Part shown: positions 37,328-45,759 of the stretch, in pieces | Numbering within the stretch: position 1 is the stretch's first letter | Layout of the letters: each line of letters starts with the position of its first letter | NCBI RefSeq assembly: GCF_018224885.1 | Contig: NZ_JAGTXB010000005.1 | Coordinates: 124,001 to 188,000, forward strand | DNA from: Chitinophaga hostae | GTDB lineage: Bacteria > Bacteroidota > Bacteroidia > Chitinophagales > Chitinophagaceae | Direction of reading: 5' to 3' | DNA length: 64,000 nt | Notes under the pieces: generated by a model | What the model was told of the DNA's origin: nothing | The model's database searches: none | Seen by the model: the letters and a program-made list of their open reading frames with translations, nothing else | Translations under genes and position numbers: made by a program

Positions 37328-37983
37328 TTAAAAAAACTTTTCGTTTTTCTCCAGCATCGCAATAAAGGTAGCGATACGCTTTGCTCTTGTTTCCGGTTTT
37401 TTGGCACTCTGCAGCCGGAAATAAATGGCAAATAAATTTTGTTTGTTGAGGGTATCAAAGAAAGCCTTTGCCTTTTTGTTTTTTTTCAGTGCCGCCATAA
37501 AATCATCCGGTATGGCCGCTTCGCTGGAGCCGGCATAGGCATTTTCCCAACGTCCATCCGCTTTGGCGGCTTCCACCTGTTGTATACCCGCAGGCCTCAT
37601 TTTCCCGGCAGCGGTAAGGCGTTCAATATGTTTGGTATTTCTCACCGACCAGATGCTTTTTGCGCGGCGAGGCGTAAATTTCTGTATAAAAGATGCTTCA
37701 TCCAGGGACTTGGACATGCCATCTATCCAGCCATAGCAAAGCGCTTCATCCAGCGCCTGTGCATAGTTGATAGAAGGGGTGCCGGTACTTTTTTTATACA
37801 TGCGGAGCCATACGCCATCAGTTTGGGTATGGTTGGCATGCAACCATTGTTCCCATTGCTGCTGGGTTTGAAAGGTGAGTGTGGCGAGTTCTTTGGGGGG
37901 GCCTTTGGTATGGCGGCTGTTTTAGAGGCAGCTTTTTTTACAGCCTTTGGTGTTTTCGCGGGTGTTTCTTTTGGCGTTTTCAT
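37328..37983 (-). pseudogene. YdeI/OmpD-associated family protein, frameshifted in a C7 tract
   Basis: The body of the protein (HANHTQTDGVWLRMYKKSTG, ALDEALCYGWIDGMSKSLDE, FTPRRAKSIWSVRNTKHIER) is the YdeI/OmpD-associated domain, ending at 37328. Its true N-terminus is in another frame: MKTPKETPAKTPKAVKKAAS starts at 37983, and the two frames meet at seven C on the reverse strand (37895-37901). One extra C would give PPKELATLTFQTQQQWEQWL and restore a gene of about 218 residues. It may be a pseudogene, a phase-variable gene or a homopolymer sequencing error. Confidence 0.75.
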
Positions 37984-38097
37984 AGCTGTGAAGATACGCG
38001 AATGATTAGCGTGTATGCATTGGAGTTATAAAAATTTTTTCAAAAAATTTGGAAGTATGGAATTAATTCCTACTTTTGCACTCCCATTAAATGAAAC

Positions 38098-38170
38098 GAT
38101 TCCCTAGCTCAGTTGGTAGAGCAATACACTTTTAATGTATGGGTCTTGGGTTCGAGTCCCAAGGGGATCA
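38098..38170 (+). tRNA. tRNA-Lys (TTT)
   Basis: A 73-nt cloverleaf. The acceptor GATTCCC pairs with GGGGATC (one G-T pair), the D arm is GCTCAGTTGGTAGAGC, the anticodon stem ATACA/TGTAT encloses loop CTTTTAA with anticodon TTT, and the T arm is TTGGG-TTCGAGT-CCCAA, with discriminator A. CCA is not encoded at this copy. Its 3' end is the integration site for the elements that follow. Confidence 0.95.
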
Positions 38171-38171
38171 C
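38155..38171 (+). repeat. att site, left copy (3' end of tRNA-Lys)
   Basis: The 17-bp string AGTCCCAAGGGGATCAC at the tRNA 3' end is repeated exactly at 50528-50544 and for 15 bp at 52689-52703, in the same orientation. This is the footprint of tRNA-targeting tyrosine-recombinase elements. Confidence 0.85.
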
Positions 38172-38194
38172 AACAAGAATATCAAAGGAAGTTA

Positions 38195-38226
38195 AAGCCG
38201 CTTGAATCGTAGGATTTAAGCGGCTT
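38195..38226 (+). terminator. Terminator downstream of tRNA-Lys
   Basis: AAGCCGCTTGAAT pairs with ATTTAAGCGGCTT around a short loop, followed by TTCTGCTTTT. Confidence 0.65.
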
Positions 38227-38271
38227 TTCTGCTTTTGGGATATTAAGGTAAACTACATCAAACGAATCTGA

Positions 38272-38320
38272 AAGGATACATAAAAGGATACAGTAACATT
38301 TTTTAATTTACTGTATCCTT
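38272..38320. repeat. Left-end arm-type repeats of element A
   Basis: AAGGATACA occurs at 38272-38280 and 38284-38292 in direct orientation, and its complement TGTATCCTT at 38312-38320; the inner pair forms an AAGGATACAGTA/TACTGTATCCTT dyad. The direct pair recurs at the right end of the element. The remaining gene-free DNA from 38227 to 38592 shows no other structure. Confidence 0.6.
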
Positions 38321-38592
38321 GGATCAAGTTGAAAACTTGGGAGAATACCCCTGTCGCGAAATAGTTGCCATGATAAAATAAATCATCAGTATGGGTTGCA
38401 TAAGCTGGTCTGACAGCTTATATTTGGTTGGTGGTAGGGTTGCGATAGTTGTTTATGCTTACAATAAAAAAAATGTTGACCAAAGAGATAAGAAAACATC
38501 CCGACGCTATTTAGCATGCCTGAATACCCGTATGCCACGCATTGATAGGAAATCCGCGTCGCTTCATTGATAACCATTGAGTACTATACAGC

Positions 38593-39453
38593 ATGATAGT
38601 CGTTAAAATAAAAGAAGGACTTGGCAATCAAATGTTTCAATTTGCATTTGCGATTAAATATATTCTGGCTAAAAAGCACGTAAAACTGGATACTTCTTTT
38701 TACGTACAATATCAATCCCGTAATGGGTTTGAACTGTCCAGGATATTCCAGCACATCGATATAGCCATTGCAGGACGGAGGGACTTTTTTTTCTTTCTAA
38801 AAAAAGCAAAAAGAGAAAATGGAAGATCTCACTATGTACTCAGGGAGAACAGGCTAATATACCAGGAATCAAAAGAAACCGAATTTACCTATAATCAGTA
38901 CTTATCTTTATTAGACAATGTATTCTTTAACGGATATTGGCAAAACATAAATTATTTTTCGGAATGGAGAACGGAAGTGGCCTATTACTTTAGATTTCCG
39001 CCCATACCTGATAGTGAGCAGGAAAATAAAGAAATAGCACACGCCATTTCATCCTCCAATGCAGTAAGTATACATATCAGAAGAGGTGATTATCTTGCCT
39101 CTACATTCCATAGGAATCTGGGGATAGATTACTATCTCCAGGCAATCAGTGTGATTAAAGCACAGGTGGAAAACCCACAGTTCTTTGTTTTCTCTGATGA
39201 TCCGGAATGGGCCGAAAAAGAAATAAAGGAAGAAAATATGGTGTTTGTTAACAACAATGTTGGCAGTTATAGCTACAGAGATATGCAACTAATGAGTCTC
39301 TGCAAGCATAACATCATCGCAAACAGTACTTTTAGCTGGTGGGGAGCCTGGCTAAATAATAATGAAAAGAAAATAGTTGTTTCGCCCCAAACATGGTTTA
39401 ATGCGCCTATTCCAATGGATGTTTTATTGTTAAAGGAGTGGATTAAGATATAA
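38593..39453 (+). CDS. Alpha-1,2-fucosyltransferase-like glycosyltransferase (GT11)
   Basis: 286 residues. It has the GT11 hallmarks: an N-terminal IKEGLGNQMFQFAFAIKY, the donor-binding VSIHIRRGDYL (HxRRxD), FVFSDDPEWAEKEI and the C-terminal NSTFSWWGAWLN. These enzymes move fucose from GDP-fucose to galactose on glycans. It is the only rightward gene in the island cargo and converges on the GT14 gene with a 10-bp gap. A second GT11 gene lies at 40369. Confidence 0.92.
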   Translation: MIVVKIKEGLGNQMFQFAFAIKYILAKKHVKLDTSFYVQYQSRNGFELSRIFQHIDIAIAGRRDFFFFLKKAKRENGRSHYVLRENRLIYQESKETEFTYNQYLSLLDNVFFNGYWQNINYFSEWRTEVAYYFRFPPIPDSEQENKEIAHAISSSNAVSIHIRRGDYLASTFHRNLGIDYYLQAISVIKAQVENPQFFVFSDDPEWAEKEIKEENMVFVNNNVGSYSYRDMQLMSLCKHNIIANSTFSWWGAWLNNNEKKIVVSPQTWFNAPIPMDVLLLKEWIKI

Positions 39454-39463
39454 GCCATATCTC

Positions 39464-40336
39464 TTAATCAGCAACGTGGTGCTCCTGATGAGCAAGTGAG
39501 TAAAGCACCGCTCTGTCTTTTGTAATATCAAATTTTCTGGCAAATAATTTAGGTGAGTTTAATAATTCATCTATGTCTGCTATACTGAATGTTTTGGGGT
39601 ATTCCGGACCGGATGCCCAATCCATCAATAGCAGATTGTCATTGACAATATGCTCCCTGTACGGTGAATTTTGAAGTAATGTTTGAAATAAAGTTTCGTC
39701 AGCAACAAAAACATGCCGGAAAAAATCAATGAATGAGGGATTCATTTCACAATAGTCAAGGATGTAGTGCGCGCAGGCCCTGTTTAAACTCCACCATTGT
39801 GATCCTCCATAATAATTAAGATCTAACTGCTTTCTTACCATACCCACAGCTTTCTGCGCCATGTAAAGCCGGAAAGCCTCTTCCTGACCCACTTCGTCCA
39901 TAAACCAGTAGAAGTGTAAACGGTCAAGGCCTCCATCCATTGCCCAACCATTATAAGGTATGGTGAAATGGTCTATAAATACCTTATTGCGATGTTGCAG
40001 AAAATGTTGGTAGATCGTTAAATTGTTTTTCAGTGGAAAGTCTTGCGCACTCAGTAAAATCAGGTAATCCTCGCCGTCCCCCTTTATCGCCATAACGGAT
40101 TTGATCAGGGAAAGCGTGGCTGTAATCATACTGAACCCACCCCATTTGATGTTTACCCGGTCTTCCAGTATGGTGACGGATGGCGTGTTTTCCAGTTGTC
40201 GCAGTTCATCCGGCAGCAGTTCATATTTCATATCGATATGCACAAAAAAGCGGGCATGCTCAAAAGATAATTGATCAATTAATAATATCAGCTGCCCGAA
40301 GTTTTTATGAAATAATATCAGATAGTTCAGTGTCAT
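39464..40336 (-). CDS. Beta-1,6-N-acetylglucosaminyltransferase-like (GT14)
   Basis: 290 residues, no signal peptide. It matches the core-2/I-branching (GT14) family: YLILFHKNFGQLILLIDQLS, FFVHIDMKYELLPDELRQLE, VNIKWGGFSMITATLSLIKS, LLSAQDFPLKNN and GGSQWWSLNRACAHYIL. Family members add GlcNAc or xylose in branching positions. It is the last gene of the leftward operon, 32 bp after a GT11 gene. The acceptor is unknown. Confidence 0.88.
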   Translation of the reverse strand: MTLNYLILFHKNFGQLILLIDQLSFEHARFFVHIDMKYELLPDELRQLENTPSVTILEDRVNIKWGGFSMITATLSLIKSVMAIKGDGEDYLILLSAQDFPLKNNLTIYQHFLQHRNKVFIDHFTIPYNGWAMDGGLDRLHFYWFMDEVGQEEAFRLYMAQKAVGMVRKQLDLNYYGGSQWWSLNRACAHYILDYCEMNPSFIDFFRHVFVADETLFQTLLQNSPYREHIVNDNLLLMDWASGPEYPKTFSIADIDELLNSPKLFARKFDITKDRAVLYSLAHQEHHVAD

Positions 40337-40368
40337 AAGGGTATAAAGGTTTAAGCCAGAGAGCAGGT

Positions 40369-41229
40369 CTATAATTTAATCCAGGTCTTTGGTAGCAGGT
40401 CTTTGGTATTAAGGATAGGGGTGGCAAACCACTTTTTAGGCGCAATGACCATTTTGCGTTTATTCCTCGCCATCCAGGCTGCCCACCAGCCAAATGAACT
40501 ATTGGGGATAATGAAATGTTTGCATCGGGTCATTAGCTGTAAATAGTATTGAAACGCCGGGTCATAGTAAGATTCATCCACAAAAAAGAGATGCTTGTCT
40601 TTAATATGTTCTTTGCACCAGGGGATGTCATCGGAGAACACATAGAAAAATGGACGCGACAGTTGTTGCCTGATTGTTTTAATGGCCCGGTTGATGTAAT
40701 CTATGTCTACTACACCATGAAAATCCAACTTCTCCAGATAGTCACCTCTTCTCACATTTAGCATCACTGACTGTCTGCGCGTGATTTGTTCTTCCAATGT
40801 TTTCCACTTCCCATGTAAGGGGTTACGAAAAGTAAAATCATTGGACAATACGGATTCAATGCCTTGAAAGTATTTACACGACTGCCAGAAGCCGGAGATC
40901 ATTACATGAAATTCTTCTTTTTCAGGAATATTCAGTGCATATTTTTTCAGTGGTTTAATTAAAGCTGTATCATAGTGGAAATGCTTTTCTTTCAAATGTA
41001 TAATAGGCAGCTCCTGGTCTTTCATTCTTTCATATACCATCTCTTTACTGCCTATCCGTTGGACGGATAAATTAAATATATCGAGGGTATAATTTCGGTT
41101 ACTTCCTCCATTTATATACACCTGGCAGTTTACAAGTAGTTCCTGTTGGAGAAGGGTAGACAAATACTTGCCAAATGAATATTGGAACATTTGATTGCCT
41201 AAGCCTCCCTGTAGATTTATGACTATCAT
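40369..41229 (-). CDS. Alpha-1,2-fucosyltransferase-like glycosyltransferase (GT11)
   Basis: 286 residues with the GT11 motifs LQGGLGNQMFQYSFGKYLST, VMLNVRRGDYL, FYVFSDDIPWCKEHI and NSSFGWWAAWM. The first position of the HxRR motif is Asn here (NVRRGD). It is a paralogue of the gene at 38593, but too different to be a recent copy. Its start overlaps the GT25 stop by 4 bp (ATGA type), indicating coupled translation. It probably fucosylates the same glycan as its neighbours extend. Confidence 0.92.
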   Translation of the reverse strand: MIVINLQGGLGNQMFQYSFGKYLSTLLQQELLVNCQVYINGGSNRNYTLDIFNLSVQRIGSKEMVYERMKDQELPIIHLKEKHFHYDTALIKPLKKYALNIPEKEEFHVMISGFWQSCKYFQGIESVLSNDFTFRNPLHGKWKTLEEQITRRQSVMLNVRRGDYLEKLDFHGVVDIDYINRAIKTIRQQLSRPFFYVFSDDIPWCKEHIKDKHLFFVDESYYDPAFQYYLQLMTRCKHFIIPNSSFGWWAAWMARNKRKMVIAPKKWFATPILNTKDLLPKTWIKL

Positions 41230-42599
41230 TTTACTAAAACCGTTGCTGCTGTATCAGATAGCATGTTTTTTAGCTGATTATGATGGGAGACGAAAATTTT
41301 GTTCATTGTTATCAGCCGGTCTTCGCTTACCGCAAACATAAACTGTACTATTCCTTCTACTGAATTATGAAAGGCCGTAATGTCAGAATAACCAAAATCT
41401 TTTTGGGTAGATATATAAGGGAAGATGATCATCTTATTACCGGTCATTTCAGAAAGTATGATATCACCAATAATAGTTTCATCAAATTTGGCATCCAGTA
41501 TTTTTTGAAAGAATTTCCGAAAAACGATAATGAATTGAGTAGATAGACAGTGGTTAGTCCAGAATAAATTATTGGTAATCGGAACGGCGATATCAAATTT
41601 TCCTGCTCCTCCAGAACAATAGTCGCAGCCCTGTTGGTAAGCGGTATAGATACTTTTAAACAATATTTCCCTGGAATAAGCGGGTGTAAATTCATGGTCA
41701 TCCTCACAAATAATGATGACATCATCGTCGTTGTTAATAGCTAGTTGAATAATTTTTTGGATACTCTGCCAGTGTCCAAATGCGCCTATTTCATGTTTGC
41801 AGGCATTTACCAGGGTGACATCAAATTCGAGCCTGCCTTCAAATTGTTGGAGTATATGTTCGCGTCGTTCGGTTCTCTCCGGGAGATTCATAATATAGAC
41901 AGGAATAGTGGCATCTTCCTCCTCTTGTTCGTCAGACACGGATTCTGGCGCTAAAGGTGTTTTATAGAAGGAACGTATACTTCTGTTTATTTCAGCCCCG
42001 GCTGCGCTTTGCGTAAACAATTGTTCCACTCTGTCGGTTCCGTTATTTTTGTCTGTTGCATCTGAATAGCCGAATTCTTTTTGAACAGAAATGAACGGGT
42101 GAATGAAGTAAACGCGATCTGAACAATCTGTTATTTTGGTATCTGCGGTATCGGCAGGCGTGAAAGCAGCATTAAGAATAGGCTGGAAGAATTTTTTGAA
42201 GACGATGATGAACTGGGTACCGGAAAACTTCTTTACCCAGAATAAAGTATCAGATATGGCTACTCCGTCTCCATGCCAGCTCACACCACCGGAGAGTATA
42301 TCAGCGTCGAAGGAGATCGCTTCGGATATTGCGAGTTGCAATGTTTCTTTTGAATAGGCTGCTGTGAACAGGTGATCATCTTCGCAAATCAGGATATAAT
42401 CATGTTCCTGTTCCAATGCCTGTGTTACGATTACCTTTATTGTATTCCATAGGCCAATAGAGCCGATTTCATGCCGGTGTGCGTCAATAATAGTAGCATT
42501 AAATTCGTCCCGTCCTTCAAACTCTTGCAGGATGTGGGCTCTCCGGTCCGACCGGTTTTTGAGATTAATGATATAAGTGGGAATGCTAATCGATTTCAT
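41226..42599 (-). CDS. Tandem two-domain GT25-like glycosyltransferase
   Basis: 457 residues holding two GT25 (LPS/collagen galactosyltransferase) domains. Domain 1 (about 1-205): PTYIINLKNRSDRRAHILQE, YILICEDDHLFTAAYS, GTQFIIVFKKFFQPIL, VQKEFGYSDA. Domain 2 (about 218-440): PVYIMNLPERTERREHILQQ, VIIICEDDHEFTPAYS, STQFIIVFRKFFQKIL, TQKDFGYSDI. Both keep the metal-binding EDDH. The internal duplication has diverged well, so the two halves may transfer different sugars or act in sequence. There is no signal peptide, so it acts in the cytoplasm. Confidence 0.88.
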   Translation of the reverse strand: MKSISIPTYIINLKNRSDRRAHILQEFEGRDEFNATIIDAHRHEIGSIGLWNTIKVIVTQALEQEHDYILICEDDHLFTAAYSKETLQLAISEAISFDADILSGGVSWHGDGVAISDTLFWVKKFSGTQFIIVFKKFFQPILNAAFTPADTADTKITDCSDRVYFIHPFISVQKEFGYSDATDKNNGTDRVEQLFTQSAAGAEINRSIRSFYKTPLAPESVSDEQEEEDATIPVYIMNLPERTERREHILQQFEGRLEFDVTLVNACKHEIGAFGHWQSIQKIIQLAINNDDDVIIICEDDHEFTPAYSREILFKSIYTAYQQGCDYCSGGAGKFDIAVPITNNLFWTNHCLSTQFIIVFRKFFQKILDAKFDETIIGDIILSEMTGNKMIIFPYISTQKDFGYSDITAFHNSVEGIVQFMFAVSEDRLITMNKIFVSHHNQLKNMLSDTAATVLVK

Positions 42600-42635
42600 A
42601 GTTGATAATATTTAGAGATGATTACATTCAACGCG

Positions 42636-43862
42636 CTATTTCACCCAGTCTCCGATGTCATTTATTCTTTTCAAAATACTGACAGACGACAGGCTTTTGA
42701 CAATAAGCAGTGCATCTGTAGGAGGAATATTATTGTCTGGTACAATTTTTCTCTCCATGCCTATCATCGGAAGGATTGTTCTTGGCTGATAGTGTTTAAT
42801 GTTCGTGCTGTCTTCCCTCATAAAGAAAGTGGGTTTTTTTCTGAACAAATCCGTGGTTTGCGCCGATGGAAGTATTGTTGCTAATGTTGGTCCGGCGTTG
42901 GGGTCGATGAGCGTAAAAGCGGAAGCGTCTGCGAAGTCCGTCAGGCAGGTATAATATTTATCCTTTAATTGCTCGTGTAAAAGTAGGCTGAGCGGCTTAA
43001 ATAAACTCCCATTAATAAGATAACCGGATTTTGCTATCTCTTCATTATTCGCATAGAAAATTGTTCTTTTGTCTGATTTTTTTAACATCCATTTGAGCAT
43101 GGCCTGTGCTTTTAAATTGTAAGCTAACATAGGGGTGGCTTCTACCAAGATGCCCTGACGAATAACATCATTGTGGTCAATATCTTCTGCGCAGCGCAAC
43201 AGTAGTTTTTTATACTTATTAAACAGGGTTGTATTTTTCTTTATTTGTTGATACCAGTCAGCAATGTCTTTAAACGGTGATTCTATATCATGGATATTGT
43301 TGCCCCACTTTTTAGAGAGCCTTAATCCATTGGCGCGGTCTGTCGGGAAGATATACGTGGCCAGAAAGTAAGTGGGTTGAACAATGTTATCCGGCGCGAT
43401 GCCCGACAGTTCAACGGGGGCGTCCGGATGAGCAAGATTATACTTTTTCAGCCAAATGATAAATGAACTGAATGACGCCGTGCGGGAGGTGCTATTGGCC
43501 ATTGAAATTTTAACCAGAGAATCAATGGTGGTGGAATCAAATGCTCTTTTATCGGATAGATATTCACTGACAGGGCGCAATATCCAGTCGTTCTCGAATA
43601 AAACCACCTGCCGGAATTTCTGCTGACTAATCAGGAAGCAGGCGATTGCCATGTTCAGATCTGTAGATTCTTTCGCAAGTGGGGCAACGTTACCAATCCC
43701 CACTACCTTTACCTGTGCAGGGATTTTTTTGTTGAGGATGGGAGCGACACTCCTGATAGCCGCGGTGAGGGACATCTCCGGAGCTTTTCCCGCGCTTTGC
43801 GCACTTGTATTCAAAAATGGAGGGAATAGTAGTAATGCCAGGATAATCTGTTTCATACTCAT
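42636..43862 (-). CDS. Erythromycin-esterase-like protein, catalytic residues lost
   Basis: 408 residues with a signal peptide (MSMKQIILALLLFPPFLNTS). The helical Ere-like fold is kept (FIIWLKKYNLAHPDAPVELS; VLFENDWILRPVSEYLSDKR). However, the catalytic LGExSHG loop is replaced by GIGNVAP at about 55-61 and the second-histidine segment WAHNGH by IFYANNEEIA. It is therefore probably a non-catalytic partner or binding protein. Its start overlaps the stop of the active-looking paralogue by 4 bp. Both would be periplasmic or exported. Confidence 0.72.
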   Translation of the reverse strand: MSMKQIILALLLFPPFLNTSAQSAGKAPEMSLTAAIRSVAPILNKKIPAQVKVVGIGNVAPLAKESTDLNMAIACFLISQQKFRQVVLFENDWILRPVSEYLSDKRAFDSTTIDSLVKISMANSTSRTASFSSFIIWLKKYNLAHPDAPVELSGIAPDNIVQPTYFLATYIFPTDRANGLRLSKKWGNNIHDIESPFKDIADWYQQIKKNTTLFNKYKKLLLRCAEDIDHNDVIRQGILVEATPMLAYNLKAQAMLKWMLKKSDKRTIFYANNEEIAKSGYLINGSLFKPLSLLLHEQLKDKYYTCLTDFADASAFTLIDPNAGPTLATILPSAQTTDLFRKKPTFFMREDSTNIKHYQPRTILPMIGMERKIVPDNNIPPTDALLIVKSLSSVSILKRINDIGDWVK

Positions 43863-45121
43863 CTGTTATTCGCCGGTTTAGAAGATGGATTTATTTTACT
43901 AAATATCGCAAGTACATCAAAGGGCTGATCTGAAGACTGTATAAACTGTTTGCCATGTAGATCAATAACGTTTATGTCGTTATATACTTTGTTGATGGGG
44001 ATATCAGGGGCAAAGAAAATACCACTGGAAATACCGTAGTTTTTAAGCAGGTTATAGGAAATGCTGGTTCTTGCCGTTGTAAAATGTTGCTCACGGATGG
44101 CTCTGTTGCCTCCGGCGACTTCGTTTTCTCCAACTATGGCGTAAATATTGGCCTCGTTGGAAAAATCTGTCAGCAAAATAAAATAACGGGATTTATAATA
44201 CGCTTTCAGGTACTTGCCCATACGCCAGTTAAGTGTAGAAACGTGTCCATTATGCGCCCAGACAATGGTCTTCTGGGAACCGGTAAAATAGATGACATTG
44301 TGGGCCATAATACTGTCCCGGTATTTTGTTGATAATGGATCATTCTCCGGAAGTGGGCTGTTTTCTAATGGCTTGTGACCAATGGCGTTTGTTTCATCCT
44401 GTAAATGATATTGTAATTCGCTGAATTCATCTTTCGTCATTTCTTTCATAAGCCTGCTTTTATTGACATTGAACCAGGTATTAATGGCGTCCATTCTTAA
44501 AGAGTCAGATACCTGGTTGTTTTCCCAGTGATACAGCAATCGTTGTGCGTTGACGGGGTCGAATGGAATGATATAGTTATATAGAAAAAAGGGCCGGAAT
44601 CCTTCATCTCTGCTTAAGTCGCATCCGACTACCTTTACCATTTCCTGTGGATGTGCCAGATTATATAGTTTAAGCCAGCGGAACAGCTGACTGAATACTT
44701 CCTGTGCATTCAACAAGCCTGTTGTTGTTGTTTGAGCTAAAGAATCGGCGATAGAAAGTTCTTTGACGCTATTATTTAACAGGTATTGTCGAACTGGCCA
44801 GATGTCCTCTATGTCTGGAAATTCCATTAGGATATTTCTGTATCCTCTTTTTTCAACAAGGTATTGTATCATTTTAGCTTTTAATGCCAATGGTTCATAT
44901 CCGCCATGGCTTACTTCACCTAGTGCTACTATTTGAACGTCATCGTTGAGTGAGGTGTTAAAAACACGTTCTACCCATGCTGTGCTGGAATCCAGCGACA
45001 GCGGCCCGATTTCGGAAAAGGAAATTTTATTGCTACCCTGGGCAAAGGACACGCAACAGATGAATACGTTAACAACTAACGCTAATAGTATTTTTCCCAT
45101 CCACTGTAAACAAATATGCAT
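43859..45121 (-). CDS. Erythromycin esterase family protein
   Basis: 420 residues, N-terminal signal peptide (GKILLALVVNVFICCVSFAQ). Ere-type signature: VQIVALGEVSHGGYEPLALK (E69, H72), RNILMEFPDIEDIWPVRQYL, and IVWAHNGHVSTLNWRMGKYL with the second histidine. Known members hydrolyse macrolide lactones, but most homologues act on other esters and some may be peptidases. Placed between a leader-peptide gene and a degenerate paralogue in an export operon, it is unlikely to be a resistance gene. Processing of the exported product is my inference. Confidence 0.82.
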   Translation of the reverse strand: MHICLQWMGKILLALVVNVFICCVSFAQGSNKISFSEIGPLSLDSSTAWVERVFNTSLNDDVQIVALGEVSHGGYEPLALKAKMIQYLVEKRGYRNILMEFPDIEDIWPVRQYLLNNSVKELSIADSLAQTTTTGLLNAQEVFSQLFRWLKLYNLAHPQEMVKVVGCDLSRDEGFRPFFLYNYIIPFDPVNAQRLLYHWENNQVSDSLRMDAINTWFNVNKSRLMKEMTKDEFSELQYHLQDETNAIGHKPLENSPLPENDPLSTKYRDSIMAHNVIYFTGSQKTIVWAHNGHVSTLNWRMGKYLKAYYKSRYFILLTDFSNEANIYAIVGENEVAGGNRAIREQHFTTARTSISYNLLKNYGISSGIFFAPDIPINKVYNDINVIDLHGKQFIQSSDQPFDVLAIFSKINPSSKPANNR

Positions 45122-45142
45122 AAATTATTTTTTGGTGAAAAT

Positions 45143-45176
45143 CCCTCCCCTCTCTATTGGCATAGGAGTGGGAGGG
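45143..45176 (-). terminator. Attenuator-like hairpin after the leader-peptide gene
   Basis: CCCTCCC (45143-45149) pairs with GGGAGGG (45170-45176), with further pairing inside, in the 68-bp gap between the leader-peptide gene and the esterase gene. On the reverse strand it is followed by ATTTTCACCAAAAAATAA. It is likely a partial terminator that gives the upstream genes a higher transcript level. Confidence 0.5.
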
Positions 45177-45189
45177 GCGATATAAGAGG

Positions 45190-45699
45190 CTAAAACGTGA
45201 AGCCGACTCCTAGTTTGATTTGGTTACCATTGACCTGAATGGTGAACCATTTACCATTAGATTCGTATCTTACTGTTCCTTGATTGAGCCCCAGGTTATT
45301 AAATGATACAGTACCAGAGCCCCAGCTAACTACGCCAGGGGCGGGATTACTACCAACGGCAGACCCAATGCTAAACGAAAGCGCTGTACCACTGGCATTA
45401 TAGAAATTAAAGAAATTTGCTCCGGTGCCATTAGCCGAACCGTAATTAAAGCCAGAGAATGTTGCTCCGGAGCCAGAGCCACCAGAGCCACCCAGGCTTA
45501 CATAGCCAGAATCATACGGTCCGCTGCCTGTGTAGTTTAACATCCCGGACGAAATCATTTCATTCACGTTGGTAACAAAATCCTGTGGAGTAACCCAGCC
45601 ACCTAGCCCTCCAATAATACTTTTTAAATCTTCCGCTGATAAAATTTCATAAACCTCCTTATGTAGTCGCATAAAGGGCAATTTTAGTTTTTTACTCAT
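45190..45699 (-). CDS. Double-glycine-leader exported protein, Gly/Ser/Asn-rich
   Basis: 169 residues from ATG 45699 (MSKKLKLPFMRLHKEVYEIL). The open frame extends to 45759, but the longer N-terminus spoils the leader. The leader ends LSAEDLKSIIGG-LGG (double Gly at 30-31, again at 33-34), the Bacteroidota type cut by C39 peptidases. The mature part (about 135 residues) is rich in Gly, Ser and Asn (YVSLGGSGGSGSGATFSGFN) with three N-x-S/T sequons (N55, N90, N101). It has no cysteine, strand-like C-terminal segments and a terminal Phe (KLGVGFTF). It is encoded 60 bp after the HlyD gene. Likely the substrate of the adjacent exporter; the activity is unknown. Confidence 0.82.
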   Translation of the reverse strand: MSKKLKLPFMRLHKEVYEILSAEDLKSIIGGLGGWVTPQDFVTNVNEMISSGMLNYTGSGPYDSGYVSLGGSGGSGSGATFSGFNYGSANGTGANFFNFYNASGTALSFSIGSAVGSNPAPGVVSWGSGTVSFNNLGLNQGTVRYESNGKWFTIQVNGNQIKLGVGFTF

Positions 45700-45759
45700 A
45701 TAAATGGTTTTAAAATTGAAAAAAACAGGTGAAAAAATATGCGTTTTGAAAAGGAGCAA

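Noticed and set aside
43859-45121. Macrolide resistance gene
   Set aside because: The protein is exported and lies in a peptide-export operon, and most Ere-family homologues are not macrolide esterases; resistance is not supported.
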